Assembly (NCBI RefSeq): GCF_028623165.1 | Contig: NZ_CP117768.1 | Location: 1,736,001-1,800,000 of the forward strand | DNA: 64,000 bases | From: Nostoc sp. UHCC 0926 | GTDB lineage: Bacteria; Cyanobacteriota; Cyanobacteriia; Cyanobacteriales; Nostocaceae | Direction: 5' to 3' | Part shown: positions 27,606 to 36,623 of the stretch, one piece after another | Layout of the letters: each line of letters begins with the position of its first letter | How positions within the stretch are numbered: position 1 is the first letter of the stretch | Notes under the pieces: generated by a model | Seen by the model: only the letters and a program-made list of their open reading frames with translations | Databases searched by the model: none | Told to the model about the DNA's origin: nothing | Made by a program: the position numbers and the translations under genes

Positions 27606-28403
27606 GTGAATACATTCTCAACAGAAACACCTCAAGCAAAACTGGCACAACAGCAAATCGCCCAATCCACAATAGGCAGCATTATGGTTATGGTTTCTGA
27701 GACTACTCCCAAAATTCTGATCGTTGATGACGACTTCGGTGTCCGAAATCTCGTGTATCGTTTTTTAAGTCGGAAATATCAAATAGAGTCGGCAGCAGAT
27801 GGTAAGACTGCGTTGTCGTTGTTTGAGCAATTCAATCCAACTTTAGTAATTCTGGATTGGAATTTGCCGGATGTTAATGGTTATAGCCTCTGCCAAGAAA
27901 TGCAGAGTCGTACTAATGTTTTAGTGCTAATACTGACTAGTAGGACTGATGAGGCTGATAAAATTAAAATCTTGAGCGCAGGTGCTGATGATTTCATGAC
28001 TAAACCGTTTAGTCTTGCAGAAGTTGAAGTTAGAGTAGAAGCTCTTTTGAGGCGAATACGCTACATCAACCCCTCCCCAACACAACGTATTCTCTTCAAG
28101 CAGCTAGCAATTAACCCAGAGGGTCGGGAGGTTACACTTAACGATAGACCTCTGGCTTTAACAGCGCTGGAATTTAATATCTTACATTTTTTGGCAAGTC
28201 ATCCTAATCAGGCTTGGAGTCGTCCACAGCTAATCCAAAAAATCTGGGGTTGCGACTATATAGGAGATGGCCGAGTGGTTGATGTGCATATTGGTCAGCT
28301 TCGTAAGAAGATGGAAGTCGATGCCAGCATACCGGAGTTTATTAAAACTGTGCGGGGCTATGGTTACAAGTTTGAAGCGCCCGACGAAAATACTAATTCC
28401 TGA
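27606..28403 (+). CDS. OmpR-family response regulator
   Basis: The 265-residue protein has a receiver domain (about 39-152: KILIVDDDFGVRNL, phospho-acceptor Asp in LVILDWNLPDVNGY, LILTSRTDE, FMTKPFSLAEVEVRV) and an OmpR-type winged helix (about 165-258, with LTALEFNILHFLASHPNQAWSR and VDVHIGQLRKKME). The GTG at 27606 has no clear ribosome site and adds a 26-residue tail. The ATG at 27684 (MVMVSETTPKILIV) is an equally good start. No kinase is adjacent. The next gene, 148 bp downstream, is a rolling-circle Rep, so the regulator may belong to the accessory patch or merely border it. Confidence 0.92.
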   Translation: MNTFSTETPQAKLAQQQIAQSTIGSIMVMVSETTPKILIVDDDFGVRNLVYRFLSRKYQIESAADGKTALSLFEQFNPTLVILDWNLPDVNGYSLCQEMQSRTNVLVLILTSRTDEADKIKILSAGADDFMTKPFSLAEVEVRVEALLRRIRYINPSPTQRILFKQLAINPEGREVTLNDRPLALTALEFNILHFLASHPNQAWSRPQLIQKIWGCDYIGDGRVVDVHIGQLRKKMEVDASIPEFIKTVRGYGYKFEAPDENTNS

Positions 28404-28551
28404 TCTTTCTGATTTCGGGAGTACTTGATAATAATGAATGACTCACATAAGTCAGCATTAGTCTTATTGCTTACTTAAATACTTTTACTGAGGCTTGACT
28501 GGATAACTTGCGTTAATTTGGGACGTTGATACAAACTGATTTAGTAATTTC

Positions 28552-29538
28552 GTGTCTGCTCAAGCCTCAGACAGTAACTTTATTGCTTTTAATATATCGT
28601 CTCAAGATAAGTTCCAAGAAAATCAAAATGTACAGAGCTTATCCGAAGTTTTGCCTATAGGTAAAATTTGGGACAAGCACAGAGCTAATACTGATAAACT
28701 CTTGCATTTTTACGCCAAAGCAGACGAGCATTATTTTCAGCAGTATGCTTGGCGGATGAGAATGTGTTCCGAGTTGCTGGAGTTTCAATTAGTGCCAGAC
28801 GAATCGGAAGGTATTCTCAAGTTAAAGCTATCAGATGCCCGATTTTGTAGGGTTCGTCATTGTCCAGTTTGTCAGTGGCGGCGAGCGCTCATGTGGAAAG
28901 CAAGGGCTTACAAAATTCTCCCACAGGTTGTCACTGATTACCCTAAGCACCGTTGGCTGTTTGTCACCTTGACTATGAAGAATTGCCAGATTGAGGAACT
29001 CAGAGAAAACTTGGATTTGATAAATAAAGCTTTTAAGCGATTCACTGAATTGAAAGTATGGCCTGCGAAAGGTTGGGTGAAGTCCACAGAAGTAACTAAA
29101 GGTAGAGATAGAGTCTCAGCACACCCGCATTTACATATTTTGGCAATGGTGCCGCCTTCCTATTTCAGTCATGGCTATCTTTCTCATGCCAAATGGGTAG
29201 CGTTGTGGCAGCAGTGCTTACGGATTGATTACCAACCCGTTGTTCATATTAGCGCGATCGCAAAGCATCATAACCCTTCACTACTCATCCCAGAAATTCT
29301 CAAGTATCAGGTGAAAGAGTCAGATTTGGTGGGTGATAGAGAATGGTTTTTAGAGTTAACCCGTCAACTGCATAAAACCAGAGCGATCGCTGTTGGGGGT
29401 ATACTCAGGCAGTATATGCGCGAATTAGAGGAGAAAAACCAAGACCTCATTGATGAAAGTGAAGAGACAGACGAGGTGGATGGGGAAAGTTTGTTTTTCC
29501 GATGGGAGCGCAAGTTACAAAGATTTAATATAGAGTGA
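28552..29538 (+). CDS. Rolling-circle plasmid replication initiator Rep (Rep_1, HUH)
   Basis: The 328-residue protein has all the hallmarks of the Rep_1 family, which nicks the plasmid double-strand origin and stays covalently bound through tyrosine. A zinc-finger-like CRVRHCPVCQWRRALMW holds Cys99, His103, Cys104 and Cys107. Motif 1 is FVTLTMKN (137-144). The metal-binding HUH motif is in AHPHLHILAMV (His193, His195). Motif 3 is EILKYQVKESDL, with catalytic Tyr252 and Lys255. The gene looks intact although the flanks are chromosomal. A GTG start is used. A 103-residue gene points toward it 9 bp from its stop, and 77-bp direct repeats lie 420 bp downstream. Confidence 0.92.
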   Translation: MSAQASDSNFIAFNISSQDKFQENQNVQSLSEVLPIGKIWDKHRANTDKLLHFYAKADEHYFQQYAWRMRMCSELLEFQLVPDESEGILKLKLSDARFCRVRHCPVCQWRRALMWKARAYKILPQVVTDYPKHRWLFVTLTMKNCQIEELRENLDLINKAFKRFTELKVWPAKGWVKSTEVTKGRDRVSAHPHLHILAMVPPSYFSHGYLSHAKWVALWQQCLRIDYQPVVHISAIAKHHNPSLLIPEILKYQVKESDLVGDREWFLELTRQLHKTRAIAVGGILRQYMRELEEKNQDLIDESEETDEVDGESLFFRWERKLQRFNIE

Positions 29539-29547
29539 TAACTAAGA

Positions 29548-29859
29548 TTAGTCAAGATACTCACTATCAAGCAGGTGCGGTGGTTTCAGCCCTTTAAAGA
29601 ATGTAGAAGCAGAGTTCAAAAGATAGTGAGTATAAGCTGCATGGCGATGGTGTGGATAAAAAGATGCAAGACGATGATATTCAGAAATAGGAGCAATAAA
29701 CCAAATCACTTTCCCACTAACATAAGGAGTGACACGGCGAATCTCCACAGATTGATACCAACGAAGAAAATTAGGCTTAGTTGTGAAAGAGTGAGGAACA
29801 AAGATACGTCCAACAGGAACACCGGGAATTTCACAAAGATTAATCAAGAATTCTGGCAT
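29548..29859 (-). CDS. Small protein of the Rep module, unknown
   Basis: The 103-residue protein starts at an ATG with GAGG eight bases before it. The sequence (MPEFLINLCEIPGVPVGRIF, RRVTPYVSGKVIWFIAP, YHRLASFYPHHRHAAYTHYL) is rich in His and Tyr and looks soluble. I do not recognise it. It converges on the Rep gene, leaving 9 bp between stops, and its start faces the direct repeats. This suggests it belongs to the same former plasmid. A plus-strand frame over the same bases has poorer composition and no ribosome site. Confidence 0.6.
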   Translation of the reverse strand: MPEFLINLCEIPGVPVGRIFVPHSFTTKPNFLRWYQSVEIRRVTPYVSGKVIWFIAPISEYHRLASFYPHHRHAAYTHYLLNSASTFFKGLKPPHLLDSEYLD

Positions 29860-29955
29860 ATTAAAACCTCATGAGTTGTCAAAAAAAAGAAACCTCTATG
29901 AGCTAAAGAGTGACTCAATAGGAAATATGGTTACAATTAGTCAGTTCACTCCCCC

Positions 29956-30165
29956 TTCAGCGCGAAGCGTTTAAGAAAAAATATTTAAAGGCATGTGGAC
30001 ACCACGACTATTGGAGTACAACTCTTTATTTATCTTTTTCTTAATTCATACTTTCCAGGCGTTAGCCTGTTAGCCTATTCTTTATTTCTTCAGCGCGAAG
30101 CGTTCAGAAAAAATATTTAAAGTCTATTCCACTCCACGACTATTGGAGTAGAACTCTTTATTTAT
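29956..30165 (+). repeat. 77-bp direct repeats (candidate replication origin region)
   Basis: Two 77-bp copies at 29956-30032 and 30089-30165 share TTCAGCGCGAAGCGTT, an AAAAAATATTTAAAG A/T-rich block, the small dyad CTCCACGACTATTGGAG (complete in the second copy) and AACTCTTTATTTAT. The 56 bp between them differ. Long direct repeats with internal dyads next to a rolling-circle Rep gene fit an origin or a Rep-binding region, but could also be a simple duplication. Confidence 0.7.
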
Positions 30166-30224
30166 TTCCTTCATATACTTTTAGACGTCAACCTATTCTT
30201 CCTCTAAGCAAGAAATCAAAAAAA

Positions 30225-30264
30225 ATAAATACCAGTCGCCCGAAAACAGATGACTGGTATTTAT
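30225..30264. other. 13-bp inverted repeat near 77-bp repeats
   Basis: ATAAATACCAGTC (30225-30237) and GACTGGTATTTAT (30252-30264) pair perfectly around a 14-base loop. Placed 60 bp after the second 77-bp repeat and about 78 bp before the next gene. Could be a single-strand origin, terminator or operator. Confidence 0.6.
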
Positions 30265-30341
30265 AAATTGCCTTTACTTGAAGCTAGTAAATAGCTTCGA
30301 TGATAAAGTTATAAAATCTCAAAATAGATTGGGAAATAACA

Positions 30342-30659
30342 ATGACTGATCCAAAGCCTACTCGCACAGTTCGTCGGGGAAGAATATTCCCTGATATTCA
30401 GTGGTCAGAAGAAAAAAAAGCTCAATGGAAAGCTCAACAAGAGGCTTTTTCCCAACACGGTAAAGTTATTTTTGACCGAGTTCAGCCAGAGTTAATCAAA
30501 ACTCACCACAACTGGTATTTAGCAGTTGAACCTGAGAGTGGAGACTATTTCACTGATACAGATGAATTAACTGCTATAAATAAATCTCGTCAGCAGCACC
30601 CAAACGCTTCGGTGTTTATATTTCGGATTAATGAAACAGGAATAGCTGGCACAATATGA
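30342..30659 (+). CDS. Small conserved-type protein, unknown
   Basis: The 105-residue soluble protein has a basic N-terminus (MTDPKPTRTVRRGRIFPD), a helical segment (WSEEKKAQWKAQQEAFSQHG) and a compact C-terminal part (NWYLAVEPESGDYFTDTDEL, ASVFIFRINETG). Sequences of this type recur in cyanobacterial accessory regions, from memory, but I know no function. It is followed on the opposite strand by a pair of small genes. The layout (small neighbouring genes beside a plasmid Rep) allows a toxin-antitoxin or maintenance role, without direct evidence. Confidence 0.72.
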   Translation: MTDPKPTRTVRRGRIFPDIQWSEEKKAQWKAQQEAFSQHGKVIFDRVQPELIKTHHNWYLAVEPESGDYFTDTDELTAINKSRQQHPNASVFIFRINETGIAGTI

Positions 30660-30736
30660 TTCAAGGCAGCTTTGGTGATAAGTAGAAGCTATTTTTTGGA
30701 ATAGATTTTAGAGTCATTGGAACGAATAATTAAATT

Positions 30737-30970
30737 TTAACTAGCTAGAGAAAAAGCTTCTGCAACCGCTTTTGGTAATTCAATCAATACAAAATAATTG
30801 CTAGGATATAAATAGTCTTCACCTGATTCATCAATAACTCTAATCATTCGGTGCTTAACAGCATCAAAATCAAAAACAGTCTGGTAAATTTTCCGAATTT
30901 CTAAAGAAGCAGGATAATCTTTGTTGCTAATGCAAACAACATATTGAGTTTCTGTGTTCGCTGACTGCAT
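30737..30970 (-). CDS. Second gene of a small two-gene operon, unknown
   Basis: The 77-residue protein has the pattern YVVCISNKDYPASLEIRKIY, then MIRVIDESGEDYLYPSNYFV and LPKAVAEAF. I recall this as a frequent small cyanobacterial protein always short and acidic, without a known role. AGGAG lies eight bases before the ATG. It begins 8 bp after the stop of the 76-residue gene, so both are almost certainly co-transcribed. The pair organisation resembles toxin-antitoxin modules, but neither protein has a recognised toxin fold. Confidence 0.75.
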   Translation of the reverse strand: MQSANTETQYVVCISNKDYPASLEIRKIYQTVFDFDAVKHRMIRVIDESGEDYLYPSNYFVLIELPKAVAEAFSLAS

Positions 30971-30978
30971 AACGACTC

Positions 30979-31209
30979 CTATAGAAAGCGTTTTATTTTA
31001 ATTTCTTTCTTACCAATTCCGTGGGCTTCATACCAGTGTAACTCAGTTTCATAAATGCTTCCGTCGTCTAAGCTAATGGTTGCAAAGCCTTTAAGTTTCC
31101 GCCACCGTCCTGAACCATAAGTTTTACGCAAGCGTTCGAGTTCACGAATGGAGTTACCAACAGCAATTATTTCAATATTGGTGATGTCTCCGATAATTTC
31201 AAAATTCAA
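30979..31209 (-). CDS. First gene of the small two-gene operon, unknown
   Basis: The 76-residue protein is MNFEIIGDITNIEIIAVG, then IRELERLRKTYGSGRWRKLKG, then LHWYEAHGIGKKEIKIKR. The central basic stretch and the WYEAHGIGKKE tail are distinctive and, from memory, widely conserved in cyanobacteria. It starts at a TTG. Just upstream, AGGAG precedes a three-codon frame, ATG CTT ACT TGA, whose stop overlaps the TTG, which could couple translation to that mini-ORF. The gene lies between pdxA and the 77-residue partner, on the same strand as both. Confidence 0.75.
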   Translation of the reverse strand: MNFEIIGDITNIEIIAVGNSIRELERLRKTYGSGRWRKLKGFATISLDDGSIYETELHWYEAHGIGKKEIKIKRFL

Positions 31210-31248
31210 GTAAGCATTACTCCTAGTAAATATTGCAACAAAGAACTT

Positions 31249-32340
31249 TTAACCACAACCCACCGCCAATCTTCGACTAACCAACTCAGCCGCTAAATGT
31301 ATTGCTGCTTTCATACTCGTAGCATCAGCAATTCCCTTACCCGCAATATCAAACGCTGTTCCGTGATCTGGTGAAGTCCGAACGAAGGGAAGACCAATAG
31401 AAGTATTAACTGCCCGATCAAATGCCATCAGCTTCACAGGAATTAAGCCTTGGTCGTGGTAAAGTGCCAAGTAGGCATCAGCTGGATTTTGTACTAAAGA
31501 ATTTCCATACCAAGCTTGACCAGGTTTAACCCACATCGTATCTGGCGGTATCGGCCCATCTAGTTGCAATTGTGGTCGGTTTTGCCGCTCTTGCTCCAAC
31601 CAGGGAATTAGCCAATCCTGTTCTTCATGTCCAAGTTGTCCCTGTTCGCCACTGTGGGGATTCAAACCTGCGATCGCAATTCTTCCTCTATCTATACCAA
31701 AATCTTTCTCCAAACACTCCACCAGCAAATCCAGTTTTTGTGTCAACAACTGCGGTGTCAATGTATCGGCTACTTGACGTAGAGGAATATGTGTGGTAGC
31801 TAGTATTGCGCGGAGTGTCCAACCAGTATGGGGCGATCGCGCTACAAATAACATCCCAAAACGGTCAACACCTGATTTTTGTGCCAAAAGTTCCGTTTGC
31901 CCTGGATAATTATATCCTGCGGCTTTCCAAGCAGATTTAGCGATTGGCCCGGTGACAATACCATCAAATTTACCAGCGAGTGTTTGAGCGATCGCATATT
32001 CCATATAGGCAAAACTAGCCGCACCACTCGCTGCATTACCTATTCCAGTGATAATTTCACTTTTAATTTCCCTATCAAACTGCACATCGCTGACTGACAA
32101 CTCGTCTGGATTTGCCAAAGCTGCTAAATTCTCACTAAAATTCAGTTTGTGATAAGTCTGTGCCAGCAAATCCCGGTTAGCCACCACTGTAACGTCATAT
32201 TTTTTACTAATTTCCGGATCTGCTAAAGCTTTCAAAATCACCTCCGGCCCAATCCCCGCCGGATCTCCCAGCGTCAGCACCAAACGCGGACGATTCTCTT
32301 TGCAAAAATTTACTAAATTACCTTGATTATTTTGATACAT
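31249..32340 (-). CDS. pdxA: 4-hydroxythreonine-4-phosphate dehydrogenase
   Basis: NAD-dependent step of the DXP-dependent vitamin B6 pathway. The 363-residue protein has the opening [21 protein letters not shown], metal ligands in [22 protein letters not shown] and [16 protein letters not shown], and the end [18 protein letters not shown]. Residues 1-17 precede the conserved core and are variable. Length is near normal. The next gene downstream, 39 bp away on the same strand, is the small unknown operon, so readthrough is possible. Confidence 0.96.
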   Translation of the reverse strand: MYQNNQGNLVNFCKENRPRLVLTLGDPAGIGPEVILKALADPEISKKYDVTVVANRDLLAQTYHKLNFSENLAALANPDELSVSDVQFDREIKSEIITGIGNAASGAASFAYMEYAIAQTLAGKFDGIVTGPIAKSAWKAAGYNYPGQTELLAQKSGVDRFGMLFVARSPHTGWTLRAILATTHIPLRQVADTLTPQLLTQKLDLLVECLEKDFGIDRGRIAIAGLNPHSGEQGQLGHEEQDWLIPWLEQERQNRPQLQLDGPIPPDTMWVKPGQAWYGNSLVQNPADAYLALYHDQGLIPVKLMAFDRAVNTSIGLPFVRTSPDHGTAFDIAGKGIADATSMKAAIHLAAELVSRRLAVGCG

Positions 32341-32547
32341 AAAATCTCTTCATAATTATTATCATCAACTTTTCCCAATTTCCCCATCTCCCTCTCTGCC
32401 AACAGTAGGGATTGCCCCCTAAACCAGTAGGGATTACCTGCTAAACTAGTTTAAAATTATTTACACAGGTCTAATCCTACAGCAACTATTGAAAAGCTTC
32501 TGGTAGACCTAGTTTACACACCACTTTGCATAAGGAGAATCACACCA

Positions 32548-32652
32548 ATGGGCGGCGAAATTTTGGATGCAGCTCTATTGTCCTTCGGTTTAATCTTCGT
32601 GGGCTGGGGCTTAGGCGCTTTGTTACTGAAAATTCAAGGCACAGAAGAATAA
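32548..32652 (+). CDS. petM: PetM, cytochrome b6f complex subunit 7
   Basis: The 34-residue single-helix subunit of the cytochrome b6f complex in the thylakoid membrane. The protein, beginning [17 protein letters not shown] and ending with [16 protein letters not shown], matches the PetM pattern along its whole length. AAGGAG lies about 11 bases before the ATG. It stands alone between pdxA (divergent) and ycf39. Too short for ordinary gene finding, but family identity is clear. Confidence 0.95.
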   Translation: MGGEILDAALLSFGLIFVGWGLGALLLKIQGTEE

Positions 32653-32898
32653 TCCCTACGGTAATCGGCTATTGAGACGAAAGAGGTTTTCCTCTGCCTT
32701 GAAAAGTTCTGTTCGCCTCAAACTGGCGTTCATACTTCTCGCTAATTGGGAAAAAAGCTTGTCCGTTTACCGGACAGCCATTTTCCCATAAGTCTATCCA
32801 AATAAATTGATTTTCTGAGAAAAGATGTAAACTTTTGTTTGCATAGGTTATTCTGATAACATTCTTTTCATAAAACATTAAAATTTATTACAACCCTC

Positions 32899-33897
32899 AT
32901 GACATTATTAATCGTCGGTGCCACTGGCACCTTAGGAAGACAAGTGGCTCGTCGTGCAATCGATGAGGGATATAAAGTACGCTGTCTTGTTCGGAGCAGT
33001 AAAAAAGCAGCTTTTCTCAAAGAATGGGGTGCAGAACTCGTACCGGGAAATTTGCGTTACCCCGAAAGTCTAGCGGAAGCATTGTCAGGTGTAACCCAAG
33101 TTATTGATGCGTCAACATCTCGCCCTACAGATTCACTGAGTATCAAACAAGTAGACTGGGACGGCAAAGTAGCATTGATTCAAGCTGCAAAAGCAGTGGG
33201 TGTAGAGCGTTTTATCTTCTTTTCGATTTTAGATGCTGATAAATACCCAGAAGTGCCGCTAATGGAAATTAAGCGGTGTACAGAACTCTTCCTGGCTGAG
33301 TCTGGCTTGAATTACACCATCTTGCGGCTAGCTGGGTTTATGCAAGGATTAATCAGTCAGTATGGGATTCCGATTTTGGAAGCACAGCCAGTTTGGGTGA
33401 CTGGTAATTCTTCTCCCATCGCCTATATGGACACTCAGGACATTGCTAAGTTTGCTATTCGAGCATTGAGTGTGCCCGAAACGGAAAACCAAGCTTTTCC
33501 TGTAGTCGGTACTCGTGCATGGAGTGCAGAGGAAATCATCAACCTGTGCGAACGCTTATCTGGAAAAGATGCCAGGGTAACGCGGATGCCAATAAACTTG
33601 CTGCGTACTGTGCGGGGCTTAATGCGGTTCTTTCAGTGGGGATGGAACGTAGCGGACAGGCTAGCATTTACAGAAGTCTTGGCTAGTGGTAAACAGTTAA
33701 ATGCTCCAATGGATGAAGTATATACAGTTTTTGGTTTAGATCAGCAACAAACCACAACCCTAGAAAGTTATCTACAAGAGTACTTCAGCCGAATAATGAA
33801 GAAGCTCAAGGAGTTAGACTACCAGAAAAATAAAACCAAAAAGCAGAAACCTAAAAAAACTCCTTTTAAACAGTCTTCAAAAGCCAATAGTCAATAG
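32899..33897 (+). CDS. ycf39: Ycf39/HCF244-type photosystem II assembly factor
   Basis: The 332-residue atypical short-chain dehydrogenase binds NAD(P) through LLIVGATGTLGRQVARRA (3-20). It continues with VRCLVRSSKKAAFLKEWGAELVPGN and VGVERFIFFSILDADKYPEVPLMEIK, the Ycf39 pattern. Ycf39 works with high-light-inducible proteins to deliver chlorophyll to newly made D1 in photosystem II assembly. The last 35 residues are a lysine-rich tail (NKTKKQKPKKTPFKQ), longer than I expect for the family. The gene lies 246 bp after petM on the same strand. Confidence 0.94.
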   Translation: MTLLIVGATGTLGRQVARRAIDEGYKVRCLVRSSKKAAFLKEWGAELVPGNLRYPESLAEALSGVTQVIDASTSRPTDSLSIKQVDWDGKVALIQAAKAVGVERFIFFSILDADKYPEVPLMEIKRCTELFLAESGLNYTILRLAGFMQGLISQYGIPILEAQPVWVTGNSSPIAYMDTQDIAKFAIRALSVPETENQAFPVVGTRAWSAEEIINLCERLSGKDARVTRMPINLLRTVRGLMRFFQWGWNVADRLAFTEVLASGKQLNAPMDEVYTVFGLDQQQTTTLESYLQEYFSRIMKKLKELDYQKNKTKKQKPKKTPFKQSSKANSQ

Positions 33898-34027
33898 TGA
33901 TTACAAAACAGACATTAGTCATGAAACTCTAGACTCTGGATATTTGACTCTAGATTAATGACTACATGACCAAAAATGTGTAAGGATTACATAATACAAA
34001 GCATCGCCTAAACTTGGATATTTGAGT

Positions 34028-34945
34028 GTGCCGAAAGCAGGCATTATCTACAATGACGTTAAACCGATAGCGAGTCGTATCGCTATCGAGTTGAAAGACA
34101 AGCTAACCGCAGCCGGTTGGAATGTATGTATCACATCGAGTATTGGTGGCATACTGGGCTACTCTAACCCGGATAGTCCTGTCTGCCACACCCCCATTGA
34201 CGGTCTGACACCCCCTGGTTTTGACTCAGATATGGAGTTTGCAGTGGTGTTAGGGGGAGACGGCACTGTTTTAGCAGCGTCTCGTCAGGTAGCCCCCTGT
34301 GGTATCCCACTACTAACAGTGAATACCGGCCACATGGGATTTTTGACGGAAACCTTCCTGAATCAATTGCCCCAAGCACTAGAACAGTTGATGGCGGGTG
34401 AGTATGAAATTGAAGAACGAGCCATGCTCACCGTGAAAGTGTTTCGGGGAGATTCAGTGCTGTGGGAAGCCCTCTGTTTGAATGAAATGGTGCTGCATCG
34501 GGAACCTTTGACCTCTATGTGCCATTTTGAAATTGCCATAGGGCGTCATGCGCCAGTAGATATTGCGGCGGATGGTGTGATTGTTTCTACGCCTACTGGT
34601 TCTACAGCTTACTCATTGAGTGCTGGTGGCCCAGTGGTGACTCCTGGCGTACCTGCTTTACAGCTAGTACCCATTTGTCCCCATTCCCTAGCTTCTAGAG
34701 CATTGGTATTTCCAGATACTGAATCTGTCAACATCTATCCAGTCAATATTCCTCGACTGGTGATGGTGGTGGATGGTAATGGCGGGTGCTATGTACTACC
34801 AGAAGATAGAGTATATATGGAGCGATCGCAATATAGTGCCAGATTTATTCGCCTGCAACCGCCTGAGTTTTTCCGAATTTTGCGAGAAAAATTAGGTTGG
34901 GGTTTGCCACATATCGCAAAACCAACTTCGGTAGAATTGCCTTAG
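34028..34945 (+). CDS. nadK: NAD kinase
   Basis: Phosphorylates NAD to NADP. From the GTG at 34028 ([15 protein letters not shown]) the protein is 305 residues; a TTG at 34022 would add two residues. Key motifs: [16 protein letters not shown] (the GGDGT signature), [25 protein letters not shown] and [21 protein letters not shown]. This is the type that cyanobacteria carry in two copies; the other is not in the window. nblR follows 321 bp downstream. Confidence 0.95.
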   Translation: MPKAGIIYNDVKPIASRIAIELKDKLTAAGWNVCITSSIGGILGYSNPDSPVCHTPIDGLTPPGFDSDMEFAVVLGGDGTVLAASRQVAPCGIPLLTVNTGHMGFLTETFLNQLPQALEQLMAGEYEIEERAMLTVKVFRGDSVLWEALCLNEMVLHREPLTSMCHFEIAIGRHAPVDIAADGVIVSTPTGSTAYSLSAGGPVVTPGVPALQLVPICPHSLASRALVFPDTESVNIYPVNIPRLVMVVDGNGGCYVLPEDRVYMERSQYSARFIRLQPPEFFRILREKLGWGLPHIAKPTSVELP

Positions 34946-35266
34946 TTATTGCCCAAACAGGGCATTGTTAAACAAGCAAGGGAGCAAACAGAAAATTCTT
35001 CCCCTCTGTTCCTCTGCTCCCACGCCCCATGCCCAATTTGCTGATTTCCTTCCAGAATTACTGGTATGGAGATGGTATTTGGAGTTAGTTATTAAGATTG
35101 CATCCGAGAATTCGATGGCTGACACCTGAACGTGCTAAAAGATCCTTAGCAGCGTGTCAAATCAGGATTGTTCCATCACTATAAAATTCGTAATTGCACT
35201 TTTAACTGATGTAAAGATTTTCACTAGAATATCTTTACAATCCCAAATCCAATATCCCAAATTGTT
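34946..35266. other. Spacer between nadK and nblR
   Basis: No gene seen; no convincing terminator. AT-rich in the last 100 bp, where the nblR promoter should lie. Confidence 0.4.
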
Positions 35267-35953
35267 ATGACAGTTGCTCAAAGTCCCTGTGTTTTGGTGA
35301 TTGAAACCGATGAGAGCCTAGCGAATCAGCTTTCTTGCGATTTGCAAGAAGCCGGCTATGAATCAATTTTGGCTCATGATGCGACGAGTGGTTTGCAACA
35401 CTGCCGCGATCGCCAGCCTGCTTTAATTGTTTTAGACCGGATGTTAGCAGGCGAATCAGGACTCTCATTGTGCAAAAATCTCAGAAGCACTGGTATGCGA
35501 TCGCCTGTATTGATTTTAATGGCAAGGGATACAGTCGATGATCGTGTAGCTTGTCTAGAAGCTGGAGCCGATGATTATATCCTCAAGCCTTACCGCTCAG
35601 AAGACTTTTTAAAGTTAATTCGCCTCTACTTAAAACCTGATTTGGATACCACGGAGCAATTACGCTTTGGGGATCTGATTTTAGACATTGCAACTCGCCG
35701 TGCCATACACAGTGGACGGGCAATTGACTTGACAATGAAGGAATTTGAATTATTAAAATTCTTAATGGAACATCCCCGTGAGGTGTTAACCCGTGAACAA
35801 ATTTTAGAAAATGTTTGGGGTTACGACTTTCTGGGTGAGTCGAATGTAATTGAAGTGTACATCCGCTACTTGCGCCTAAAAATTGAAGATGAAGGTCAAA
35901 AGCGCCTCATTCAGACAGTGCGAGGCGTAGGGTACGTTTTAAGAGAATCCTAG
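35267..35953 (+). CDS. nblR: NblR-type response regulator
   Basis: The 228-residue OmpR-family regulator matches NblR, which controls phycobilisome breakdown and survival under nutrient or light stress. Receiver: VLVIETDESLANQLS has ETDE where canonical receivers have an Asp pair. The acceptor Asp is kept in LIVLDRMLAGESG, but the conserved Thr/Ser is replaced (VLILMARDTVDD); Lys is kept in ILKPYRSED. This partly degenerate pocket fits reports that NblR can work without phosphorylation. The winged helix is normal (LTMKEFELLKFLMEHPREVL, EVYIRYLRLKIE). No kinase gene is adjacent. Confidence 0.92.
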   Translation: MTVAQSPCVLVIETDESLANQLSCDLQEAGYESILAHDATSGLQHCRDRQPALIVLDRMLAGESGLSLCKNLRSTGMRSPVLILMARDTVDDRVACLEAGADDYILKPYRSEDFLKLIRLYLKPDLDTTEQLRFGDLILDIATRRAIHSGRAIDLTMKEFELLKFLMEHPREVLTREQILENVWGYDFLGESNVIEVYIRYLRLKIEDEGQKRLIQTVRGVGYVLRES

Positions 35954-36116
35954 TACACTGTGGTGGAAGTTTGCCTATCTTTAACAAGGGGATTCGTTGC
36001 CGCATTCCCAGTCTCAGACTGGGAATACACATTTGGGGGCTGCTGCCTCTCACCCCAACGGTTTCTGCCTACAACACTGTAAAATTGAAATCTAAATTAC
36101 AAAATCAAAAAGAATT

Positions 36117-36623
36117 ATGACTCGTTGGCTAGGCTTGCTCTCGATGTTACTGAGTATTTTTCTGATCGGCTGTTCTGTGCCAACAACAGCTAAACCTCCC
36201 ACCCTGACGTCTGGTTCTCAAACTCCAGCACCAGAGAGTTTAGGTCAAACACTACCAATTTCTGCAAAAGCCATTGTTCCTAATGGCACAACGATTCAGC
36301 TAGAAGTGGCGCAGACGTCAGAACAGCAAGCGAAGGGATTGATGTATCGACCAGCTTTGCCAGATAACCGAGGGATGCTGTTTGGGTTCCCTTCAGCACA
36401 ACCAGTCAGTTTCTGGATGAAGAATGTACCTGTGGCTTTGGATATGGTATTTCTACATAAGGGTGTAGTTAAATATATTCAGGCTGCTGCACCTCCTTGT
36501 GCAAGTGAGCCTTGTCCTACCTATGGTCCCAATACACCAATCGATAAGGTGATTGAACTTCGCTCTGGAAGAGCTGCCGAATTGAAGTTGAAAGTGGGCG
36601 ATATTGTCAAAATTGAGTTTTGA
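36117..36623 (+). CDS. DUF192 lipoprotein
   Basis: The 168-residue protein begins with a lipoprotein signal (MTRWLGLLSMLLSIFLIGCS; lipidated Cys19) followed by a Pro/Thr-rich linker and a DUF192 domain from about 45. Domain marks: EVAQTSEQQAKGLMYRPALP, GMLFGFPSAQPVSFWMKNV, PVALDMVFLHKG and the end LKVGDIVKIEF. DUF192 proteins are small secreted or membrane-anchored beta-barrels with no firm function. It has its own spacer on each side. Confidence 0.9.
   Translation: MTRWLGLLSMLLSIFLIGCSVPTTAKPPTLTSGSQTPAPESLGQTLPISAKAIVPNGTTIQLEVAQTSEQQAKGLMYRPALPDNRGMLFGFPSAQPVSFWMKNVPVALDMVFLHKGVVKYIQAAAPPCASEPCPTYGPNTPIDKVIELRSGRAAELKLKVGDIVKIEF

Noticed and set aside
29575..29874. 99-codon plus-strand frame opposite the 103-residue gene beside Rep
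   Set aside because: The minus-strand frame has the better composition and a ribosome site; this one is its shadow.
32669..32878. 69-codon minus-strand frame between petM and ycf39
   Set aside because: No ribosome site, no recognisable features, and it covers the ycf39 promoter region. Not excluded, but unsupported.
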